NCBI GenBank assembly: GCA_031841125.1
Contig: CM063111.1
Location: 60,263,535 to 60,327,534 of the forward strand
Origin: Acanthococcus lagerstroemiae
Lineage: Eukaryota; Arthropoda; Insecta; Hemiptera; Eriococcidae
Length of the DNA: 64,000 nt
Direction: 5' to 3'
Shown: one piece after another, positions 48,651 through 60,000 of the stretch
Layout of the letters: every line of letters begins with the position of its first letter
Numbering within the stretch: position 1 is the stretch's first letter
Program-made: the position numbers and the translations under genes
The notes under the pieces: generated by a model
Seen by the model: only the letters and a program-made list of their open reading frames with translations
Database searches by the model: none
Told to the model about the DNA's origin: nothing

Positions 48651-48999
48651 AGAAGGCTTCAAATCTCAAACACTAGAGCCGCAGAACTCTAACAATACAT
48701 TTTGAAATAAAATGTAAACAGATCCACAGTATGCGTTCTACTTTTCCACAATAGGAAGGGAGGGATTTGGAGGGAAATTAAATTTCCTGAGATGACTAAC
48801 CTCTCAATTCCGTTGAGTTCTCTATTACTAAACAATAAAGCTTACAATTTCGAAATATCCACACGTATACCGTCTTACCGTTGAAATATCCATATCTGCA
48901 TATACTATGCTTCTGAAATATCTATATCTGTGTATTCTTGAAGGAAACAGAGATGTCAGCGTTCCCCAAAGATATGAACGCGTTCACATCCGTTCTCGT

Positions 49000-49269
49000 T
49001 CATGTGAGAAGAAGAACGCATTCACTTTGTTCTCATTTGTGGAGGTGCTTCATTTGTAAACGCGTTCTCGTTCGCAAACGGGAGTTGACATCTCTGACTG
49101 TAGTCATTCCTCTCTCCGTTCTCTGAGTTCTCATTCACGAAATGAAACGAACGCGTTCCTGCCCTTCCTTGTTCATGTGAGAAGAAGAACGCGCTCACTT
49201 CGTTCTCGTTTGTGGAGGTGCTCCATTCGTGAGCGCGTTCCCGTTTGCGAACGGGAGTTGACATCTCTG
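49000..49269 (+). repeat. Tandem duplication, 97-bp units, period 173
   Basis: Units 49,000-49,096 and 49,173-49,269 share TCATGTGAGAAGAAGAACGC at the start, TTTGTGGAGGTGCT inside and ACGGGAGTTGACATCTCTG at the end. Differences are mostly transitions. Both units and the spacer are rich in GTTCTC and GAACGCG words. Confidence 0.8.
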
Positions 49270-50961
49270 GTAAGAAGGGAGGGGGGAGGGGGTAATTTGA
49301 ACATTTTGAAATACCTTTAAACTGCAGATCATTGTTTTTCCACGGTGGAAAGGGAAACATGAGACAGTATCTAAGAATGGTCTTTCGAACAAGATCCTAA
49401 AATAGTTCTATAAAGTCTGTAGTAACTCACCAGAAAGTATATAAGCAGCAGGCATTATAACTACAAAGTAATCCATGCGCTAAAGAAGATCAGAGAACAT
49501 CGCCGTTCTCGTCAACATGATAAATGAAAATTACTTATGACTTTTTCTCATACTGTGTGCAATTTGCAATTCATGTTTCGCTACCGAATTTTTATAAATG
49601 TGTGCAATTCACACTCATGTTGCATATATCCGTCTTTTCACAGTAAGTGCAATTTACAATTTTCACATGTGGTTTGCAAAGTAGGAAAAAACCCCTCCGC
49701 TGGGAAGTGTGTGCAATTTACTTTCTCCCCGCCCTTTCAACTTTTAAATGTCTATATATCTACGTCCCCTGAAACCTTAAAGACTTAATCATAGACTATC
49801 TTGATGGAAGTCGCTCCATCTATTTGGACGTACGGACCATTCTATTGGGATTTGAACCTGCACTAGAGTGCGCTGTAAAATTACCTGCGCGGGTGTTAGC
49901 GGGTGAAAATTAGTGAAGATCATGTGTACCTACTTTCAAATAGAAACACTACTATCTTCAGCAGGGGAAAAAACCGAGTAAAAATTATTCTGCGAGTAGA
50001 ACTGATTATAATTTAATTTTTTGGTGATGATGCAGTCGAATTTAGGACAAATTTTCTTTGAAAGTGAATTTCTAATCGAATTAATGATAGTTGAAGTTTG
50101 CTACTCGCTTTCGGTAAATCATACGTGATCACTCACACGTATCGCAGCAGGGCTGCCAACACTTGAAACCCAATAGTATTTTTATACAACTGAACTTGTA
50201 TCTTTCAGACTCTAAGTAATATATGAGCATTGATCCATCCGCTTCATATATCTCGTTAAATACTCCACACAGATCTATCTTTGCCTCAAGATCAAGATCC
50301 AAATTCCTACTGCCAACTATGTTTTTTTATTCGAATTCCCTGGAACCTTCTTCCACTTGTGTTTTGGTGGTGTGTGCGAACTGTGGACTCCACAATGATA
50401 CCAGAGTAATGAACAGCGGACTTTGAACGAACAACGGACTCATTGTGAAAATACCGATGACGACTCTCCTGCATTGACGAGATTGTTGGAATTATTGTGT
50501 CAGATCCAGAAGTATCGAGTGCGGTGAAAAGTCATTTTCAAATTCGTGTATCAGTGCTGAGACGAACTCGCTGGCCGCAATGATACTCGTTTGAAAATGA
50601 GTCACTTACCGCAGCACTTCATACGAAAATAGCTATTACTTCATTATTTGCAAGCAATCAATAATCTGACCGTTTCAAATACCATTAAGGAGGTTCAAAA
50701 ATTGACAACTAGCACTTTTAATTCACCTAAGCCTAACTAAAATCGTATCTGCGCGTGAAAATTTCGTACATGATTGTGGAGAATAGATATCTATAACTAC
50801 TTGAGATTTCATTGGCAGTGTGAATTTGTAGTGCATCCTGACATTTTAGATGAAGTATAATATGAAAGACAAGAAATTACAGACCCTGTCATGATAATAA
50901 AAAAAAATTGCTGGATAATATTTGTTCAGTGCATCATCATTTGATGAGCGACTTCGGTATA

Positions 50962-50969
50962 TATAAAAG
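50962..50969 (+). promoter_or_regulatory. TATA box of gene C
   Basis: TATAAAAG within GGTATATATAAAAGACC lies 137 bases upstream of the first in-frame ATG of gene C. It matches the core TATAAAAG of the gene A promoter. Confidence 0.6.
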
Positions 50970-51098
50970 ACCAGGTAAGGTGTCTTATAATCGAATCTTG
51001 GAACAATCTACGCACATAGCGTTCGAAAAAGTTGCCCGGGTAAAGTTAATTTTTCAATACCTTTGAGAGTGAAATTTATCGGCGTACAATTTATCTCA

Positions 51099-54000
51099 AT
51101 GTATTTTCAAGCCCAAATAATGTGGCGTTCAGTTCTCGGTTTATTTTTCCTCAAAGTAGTGTTGGCGAGCGATCATAATTGGTGGAAGAATACTGAGATT
51201 TACGAAATATTCATACCCTCGTTTCAAGATAGTGATGGTGACGGATATGGTGATTTAAAAGGTTTGAAAAAATGATAGCTATATACTTAACTCGTAATTA
51301 TCTAACAGTTATTTGATATTAATCCTAGTTATCATTAATGATGATAAAATGCCTTATAGTGACCACATGCTCGAACGTCTAACAGTTACGAGTAAAGTGC
51401 AAACCCACTCTTGATCAAATCATTTTGAAGAAGAGTTAACCTAGAGTAGAACAATAAATGATCAACAGTCTCCCAATTTCAAGCATTTATTTGGTCATTC
51501 TTTGGATAAATTAATATAAAATGCTGAGCATGAGGGTTTTCAGAGAGAATGTTCATTAAATGCTTGAAATGATCAAAATGGATCATTTGCTCTCTACCAT
51601 CACTAGTCTTGAGCGTGACTTCAAACTAAATGATAAATTGGTGTATACTTTATGGTGGTTCTTATTCGGAATGAACTGAAAATATCCAGCTTAGATGCGC
51701 TCGTATTTCACAACTATTGTACATCCTGTGATTCCGGTAGTTCTAAGGATCATTTCAGAGTTGTGGAACGGTTTTCATAATAAATATTCGTCTTTTTCGA
51801 GAGAAAAGAAAAAAAAATGACGAACAATTGACGTGACCAACAATAGGCATTAATTTCCATATACCTACCTAATTTTCAAGGCAAAGAAAATGAAATTTTC
51901 GATGCCAATTGTTGGTCGACCAAGAATTGACATTTTTTAACCAATTTACTAAAATTTACAAGATGAAAAAAAAAAAGAGTATGTGCTTGTGTTTTGTGCG
52001 GTATCATAGAATATATTTCACAGCGTATATATACTATCATATAACGTGATGGAAATTGACAAATCTCATTTGACCAATAATAGAAACTTTGGACAAACAT
52101 TGGTCGTTGGACCAAACTTAGACAGCTTCGTATGCAACCCCTATGGGGTATAACGACCGATTGTCAAAAAAAAAAACTGTTCACCTTATTACATTTACGG
52201 CGGGGTGAGGACCCTCTGAAAATCTGACCAATAACCGGCATTGTATCTTATTAGAAAAATGTATTATGGAAGTCACGGCCTGTTTTAAGGAAAGGTAAAA
52301 TTGAGTGACCAATTTCACTATCGCCCATCCCCAGCATGACCGTCAAAAATACATTTTATTTCATGAAAACTCTCCGGGAAATTAAACAATTTTGGCTCGC
52401 TTTACTAACAAAAATACTAATATCGAAGATCATGGGAGGTGAAAGGTGAATCAAGTATTTTTGGTTGCGGATTTCGGAAACCATATTCCATTGTACAGGT
52501 ACTCCCTTGGGGTCGCCTATATCAGAAACTCATCATGTAGGTGTTTGAGGGATTGTTTCTCTCTTATTTCTTCGTGAACGTGAGATCGGGTTGACAAAAA
52601 TCAATCATGGCATTCAACAGTGGCACAGAAAGTTTCTTTTGTAGGGCTAAACATTTTTTCTTCCTTGCTAAAGGAACTTCGTTTTCAGTTTAAATATTTA
52701 TAGATTCTGGTTCACATCAATTTAAAATCCCGGGTGGTATATTCAAAAAATAAAAAATAAAAAACTGCTCAGAATTTTATTCAAAATTCAGATTAATTTT
52801 ATCTCGAATTCTGAATGAAAAAGAAAATGCTAACGATAATTTACATCGAAATTCAATCATCGTTTTCAATTACAAGAAGTTCTGATTCCGTTGCACTGTA
52901 TTGTGTCCGACGGTTAAATTGACGAGAAAACAGTTCAGCTTTGAATTTTGGTTTCAATTTCCATGTACAAGCAATAACATCGTTGCTCATTTAAATTTTA
53001 CCCAAGTTGATGACATTCACTGAAAAGAAAAACGAGCCATCCTTTTGTTTTCTTTCAATTTCCATGCAAAGCAGAAAGAAATTTAACATTCGAATTTTTC
53101 CAGATCGGCTTACTTGTGTAAATAGAGACGAAAAAGAAGGGGGAAATGCTTTTCTAATCAACAATTAGAAAGTGACGTTTCTAATTTTAAAATTATCTGC
53201 ATTCCTACTCGTATTCATACTTGCCTATCTCTTCCGGACGATATAAACAAAGTAGGCGTGTTACAATTTTTTGATAACAGAAACATTTTGGTTACCAATT
53301 GAAGTCGAATTTACCTATGGTACTTATAATTGTATTTTGACCCGATATACTAATTTACATCTAAAGCTGGATGCGGCAACAGAGAAAAGAGTTATTTTGT
53401 CTAGAACACTAATATTGTAAATAATAATTGAGGAGCCTAGAATCATAACTAACCAGATTCAATTTTTATCAAAAATGAGTTAGGCATGGTTACTGATAGT
53501 AGACATCGCCCTGCGTCGCGTGATGTTACTCGTTTTCACATTCAAAAAGCTTCCTTTCTGAGGTATTGGACTGTGAAAACCAGCCTGAGAATCATAACTA
53601 ACATTATCCCATGGATGCTGTTAGTTTTGACTCCAAGATATGAATTTCGTTTTTTTTTCTCCTTCAATTTAATTTTATGGTAGAAGAGGAAAAAAAGAAA
53701 TATTTTGTTGTTCGAAATAAACGTCAGAACGTCGCGCAATCTTTTTCTCGGCCGTAGTATTCATTTTTCAATTTTTCCGGTTTTCTGCTGTGGAAGGGGG
53801 TATGGCAGGAGCAAAAGCTGGTAATAGTCACGTTAACCGTTTTGCATCATGTTATGGAACGACTAGGCCAGCATCAAGCTGCAGAAGACTATTTTTTCGG
53901 CGAAAAATTAAGATTTTGGAGTCAAGACTCACAACAACATTTTTTTTTTTTTTTAGAATTTAAAGCATTACTATGAGAATTTTGAAATATTTTTCAACTG

Positions 54001-57000
54001 GAAACAATTACTAACCTATGTCGAGAAACCTACAGTCCAAGTTCCAGCTGAATCTGTGGTGCGAGTGTCGCTGTGTACACGTTTTTCGCCACTGTAAAAT
54101 CGTGTTTTTGGATCTTGTTAGTTATGGTTCTAGGCTCCTCAATTCATACTTGAAGGGATAATTTTGGGAGAGGGTGGCCATGTAATTTCTTATTCTCAGC
54201 AGAGTAACTTTTAGGTTTAAAACAAATATGTATTCAATAAAATACCTAGACGAAACACGCAAACTTAATTACTATATGTCATCGTAAAACTAACAATATT
54301 TTATTGCGTCAACAAATTAAATACAAATATGCTCGTCTTGTATTCTAGAAGAAAAAACAACAACTGTAGTTTAATATCGAAGGATAGAAATATAATCTGC
54401 TTGAAAAAAATACTATTGTATTCCTGCAGAGGTACTCCAGGATCACAAATGGTATAGTTTACACTTTCCGAGAAGCAATACAAAACAAATAAGGTATACT
54501 TATTAATTTCTAGGAATAACTTCAAGAGCCGACTATCTCGAAGAGTTAAAAATAGGTGCTATTTGGCTGACACCATTTTTCAAATCACCTATGCTGGATA
54601 ATGGCTATGATATTTCAAATTTTACTGATGTTGACCCACTTTTTGGCAACTTGGCAGATTTTGAGGAACTGAGTCAGGAAATGAAAAAAAGAGGTTTGTA
54701 TTTTTATTATGCATTTTTCTTAGACTCCTTCAATTTATAATGTATTTCTTCACATAATTTGTTTCGCTTACTAAAAACACCTGTAGACGATCAACTACCG
54801 TACCGCCGAAAAAACAAAAAGCGAAGCGACCGTCGACATTCTCACGTCGACGGAATCTGAGAAACGGAAAGACATGAAAATACTCTCCCATGGTTGCAGA
54901 CACGTCTGCAAACTGATGCACTAGCAGAGCATAGTACTCGAGGGCTAATACAAGGAACATAGTGCTCTCAGACTGATACAAGGTTGAGTGTTGCGAGTCG
55001 GCAGCGCCTCGCTCCCAGTTGTATCGGGGGCCCAATTCTGAAAAAATTCCACTTTTTACGCTCTAACCAACGATACTAATAACTCATTTTGTCAACAAAT
55101 GTCGCTTGGTTCTATTTTGCTTAACAGCGTCCATATATGTATGTATGCACTTACATATAAGATTAATGATCAGGCTGCGAATTAAAAATATGTGCAAATC
55201 TAAGCGATTTTAATACTTGGGTAAAACGTATAGGTAGTTCAGGTATTTTTAAATTACAATCGCCCAGTATGAAAATGTTGGGGGAAAAATTACCTACTGT
55301 ATGGCACTGTTGGTGTGTAGTAATTGAAAGTAATTGGGCGTCCACCCAGAGAAAACTTAAGCCTCCCAGTCAAACCGGGAAATGAGCCGAGGTCCTCAAC
55401 AATGATTATTACACACTGAAGTAGCTCATGCAATGGCCAGCTGAAAAATGAGTGGAGAAATTTTTTGGTCCTCAAGCATTGAGGCCAACTGAGTGTTAAA
55501 TGATGCAAATCGAGACTACTTTACACTGTGAAACAGCTCAAGTTGATAATACTACAATTTGCGATAAAATTGAAAGGGATAGATAGTAGAGCGCTGCTAT
55601 AGAAAATTCCCAAAAAATTAATCAAAATAATATATTTTTGACGATCAACATATTTGTTTGATTTACTGTTCAGACCAATGGATGAGCGACTTCAATTTCA
55701 TAAAAGTTATATGAGGCGTAATGCAGCTAGTAGCACTGCCATGAATTTTTAGCAATATTAGCGATTTAATTTTAGTCAAAATCGCTTAATTTCCACGTTC
55801 CTTCGAATAAATTTTTTTTCTCCCTGAAAATAGCAGTTGCGCTTTAACCACATTAATTAATAAATTCGTGTCCAAAAATGAATTATAAAAGTAGGCAGGT
55901 CTAGGTACGTGTGAAACAAACTTCGGCTAAATAATTGAGCTTATATATAAACAAAGAAACAACTTTTCAATCGCATTCCCTGACTGTTTACACATGTTTT
56001 GCCTACGCCTTCATTTTCAGGCAAATCTGATATGTATCCTGCTATAAGACCAAGAGACCCGTCTGTCAATGGGGAGATAAGCTACATAGGCTGTCGCTAA
56101 GTAACTGAGACTAGAAATTCGTGTGGCCCACCTACGCTACCTATCGGCGTTTCAACGCAGTAGGGGAATAATTTAGTTCATTAGCTATCAATAGAGACCG
56201 CACCGAGCTCACTTGATTGAAAATTCGCTGTTCCAGACCATTTTGAAAGAAACCATATGCGTTGACCCCCTAGACGTTTTTTAAAGATTATTTTAAAGAA
56301 GGAAAAAAGCATACGATTACAAATTTTTTTATTAATCATCATCTTCATTAAGTACACGAATATCTTTTTTCCAAATAAGCGCAATTTATGGCTATACAGG
56401 CGTCCATTCGTTCTTGCTATTTATTGAATGTTTTCGCGTATTCCGCCGCCGGTAACGAGGAGAAAAACATCTGCGCCGCAGTGATGCGACTTCTTGATTC
56501 GTGTTGAATTGACGACCGCATAAGGCTGCCTTCAGTTGAGGAAGTAAACAAAAGTCGCAGGGGGCGAGGTCAGGACTATACCGGGGTGGGGGGAATTGTG
56601 ATTTTCTTACAAGTCATCACCGCGACACAGATGTTTTTCTCCTCCTTACCGGTGGTGGAATACGCGAAAACATTCGATAAATGGCAAGAACGAATGGACG
56701 CCTGTATAGCAGAGCAGTGCACAATACAAGTATATACTCATGTGGTATTCGGTATTGTATTGCTTAAAACGATACCGAATAGTATTGGCCGATACCGAGT
56801 ATACTCGGTATTGTAGCGACAGGTAGTCGTTTTCGTGATATGGTATCAAAGATAACAAGTATCACTGATAAGGCATCACTACTGCACCACCTAAAATACA
56901 GCGCTAATCATAAAACGATTCCTGACCGAGTATTACTCGGTATTGTATCGGTGAAACCGACTACCGACTCCATAGTTGGTAGTCGCTCTCCAACGATACG

Positions 57001-60000
57001 ATACTTGAGTACCGATATCAGTATCGTGCACTGCTCTGCTGTATAGCCATGAATGGCGCTTATTTTGAAAAAGATATTCGTGTACTTAGTGAAGATGATG
57101 ATTAACAAAAAAATTTGTAATTGTATGCTTTGTTTTTCTCCTTTTTTTTTTAAATCTTTAAAAACCTGTAGAGGTCAACGCATATGGTTTCTTTCAAATT
57201 GGTCTGGAAGAGCGAGTTTTCAATCAAATGAGCTTGGTGTGGTCTCAATCAATAGCTAATGAACCAAATCATTCCCCTACTGCGTTGAAACGCCAATAGG
57301 TAGCGTTGATGGGCCGTACAAATTTTAGTCTCAGTTACTTAGCGACAGCCTATGTAGAAAGTAATGGGTGGCAGCACAAACCAGCACAAACGAATGTGTC
57401 CACTTTTCGATTCCCAATCCTTTGTCTAACCCCTTTTTCAAAAACCATTTCTCTGGTCCCCATAAGTAATCCTCAAAATCTCGGGAAGGGGAGGAGCACA
57501 AAAGACAGGGTTTTCAGCACAAACCAGCACAAACGAATGACACCACTTGCAACCCCATCAGCCTAGTGGGGACGCCCATTTCTATGCCCCCCCCCCCTCA
57601 AAAAAAGTTTTCCCGTGTACCTCTGGAAGGAAGACAGCACAAACGATAGGGTATTTAGCACAAACATAGCACAAGCGATTGACACCATTTTCAATCCCCT
57701 AGGTGGAAGTGGGGCTCCCGTTTCTACAGCCCCCCCCCCCAAACAAAAAAAACTTACCCGAGTATCTCAGGAAGAGGAGCAGCACAAACGATGGGGTTTT
57801 CATTACAAACCTAGCACAAACGATTGACACTATTTTCAATCCCCTAGGTGAAAATGGGAGGCTGCCGTTCCTAGAGCTCCTCAAAAGTTTTCTCAAATAT
57901 CTCAGAAAGAGGGGCAGCACAAACGATGGGGTTTTCAGCACAAACTAATAGCATATGTTTCAAGTCTATTGGGATGGGGGAGGGGGCGATGAAATGCACT
58001 TATAATACAAAAGTAAAAATAAAAAAGAAAGAGTCCAACCGCTGCCCGGGATGACATTGTTACTGAGGCGACCCCGTTGATAGCTGACGCGCATACCCAA
58101 ATTCCAATGCTTTCTCTAATCGTCCATTCTCGGCTTCGCTCGGAATTCTCCGTGTCGATCTACCGAAACCCGATGTACCGAATGACTGCATAAAGAGGAA
58201 TATGCGACTACTTTATGATGATGTTTTCCTATGGAGCATTCTCTACAGAATTTTCCTCTTTTGTGTGGCAAGCCACTAAACATATCCATATGGAAACGTT
58301 TGTATTCAATTATTTACAGCTTCCTATACCTTCAAAACTATTTTCTAGTTTCACCTAAGGGGTATTAAGTAGCTTTTCCTCATTCATGTTCATTTTCTCG
58401 GTTTTAGGTATTAAGATTTTCATGGATTTTGTTATCAATCACAGCAGTGACCAGCATCCATGGTTTCTCAGCTCAATCGAGGGCATTCAACCATATTCTG
58501 ATTTCTATATTTGGAAAGATCCTAAGGGTTTTGATATGAGTGGTCATCCCATACCACCCAATAACTGGGTAAGGGTAGTGATTGATGATTTCATTCTTTA
58601 CTTGAACACTTTTCTCTCATTATTTTATTGTTTATATAATTCTATTCCACGTTCTCTCTCAGCTTAGTTTGTTTGGTGGGTCTGCGTGGAAATGGAATCA
58701 GAAAAGAAGACAGTTCTATTTACATCAGTTTGCTGAGCACCAACCAGACTTAAACCTTCGAAATACAATTCTGAAACAGGAATTAAAAGTAAATCTGAAA
58801 TAGATATTAGATGTTTCCATGTCTACATTTCACATATACAGTAAACACTAAAACCTATTATAGTTTGAATTTAAACAGAAATATACAACAGTAAAATAAA
58901 ATAAAATTTCATTTGTTTTAGAATGTGCTAAAATTTTGGTTCGACCGAGGCGTTACAGCTTTGCGGATGGATGCTGTAATGCAATACATAGAAGATAGTC
59001 TATTCAGAGATGAACCTCCGGAACAACCCGAGATCAAGAAAGAGGAATATGGATATGAAGATTTGCTACATATCTACACCGCCGATCTTTGGGAGTCATA
59101 TGCATTTCTTCATGAACTACGACTGTTTATAGACGATATAAACGTCCGAGAAGGTGGTCCCGAAAGGTGAGGAAATACTGATCATAATAAACGTTAATTA
59201 CCTATTCATTTCATGAGCAATTTTCTAACTACTTAGCATCAGACGTACAAAACTGATATGAGAACGTCGCATCACTCTATGGTCTGCGTGCGTCTTCCTC
59301 TACAAAATCCATAAGATTTGCATCGTTCTAATGACTATATATCCAGACTTTTAGGGTCAGCGTTCTTTTAGGCAATCAGGACTTTAGATATATAACATAT
59401 GAAACGGGAATAGTTCGTTCACGGTAGAGAATTTATCGGTAAAATTGTGGAGCCACTCTGATCGATTAAATAAATAAGGAAAGACTGAAGCAGTTAATCA
59501 ATATTATGGTCTGTGCATGCAAATTCCTGGAAACTGATTCTCTGATTATAACTTTTAAATTTTCTCATTACAGTTGGCCGTATTTTATGCGGTGGAGGAA
59601 CGTGCTCTTTGGTACAGAGCCAATCTTTTGATAATTAGCGCCCCTGCAAATTTAAAGAAAGATGTCAAAAATACTTCATTTGCATTTTTCTTTCTCCTCT
59701 GTATCTAATAATCTAATTTCTACTCCAAGACCAATTAATATAGGTTCAAAAATCATTGATTTATATAATGTACCTATGTCATACAATACTACCATATTAT
59801 GCCTACAATATAAAAAATATGTATGTATTTAGCTACATGTGGAACAAAGCAGGTAAATATAAAAATCAATTCTTTTGTCGACATTCAAAGTCCGCCACTT
59901 TTTCAACACGACATTGTTGTCGAATTCGATAGAGAATGCGATACAAAAATCGAGTTACCTTGTTGACTTCGACTTTGGAATACTAAATTTATTTTTCATC

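Larger units (their letters stand above)
44360..50950. other. Intergenic region between divergent genes B and C
   Basis: No confident gene. Individually listed items are a dispersed repeat (44.9 kb), GAA/TTC arrays split by a hAT-like insertion (45.13-46.6 kb), a SINE-like repeat (47.48-47.95 kb), a long hairpin (48.33-48.65 kb) and a tandem duplication (49.0-49.27 kb). A DNA-transposon-like end (GTGGCTACGCCCCTG) lies near 46,999. Bases 49,560-49,740 carry scattered GTGTGCAATTTRC words like those in the hairpin. 49,750-50,950 is AT-rich with nothing recognised except the gene C promoter. Confidence 0.5.

Noticed and set aside
54730..55035. 101-codon minus-strand ORF in gene C intron 2
   Set aside because: No domain, signal or homologue recognised; it lies in an intron and has no splice or promoter support.
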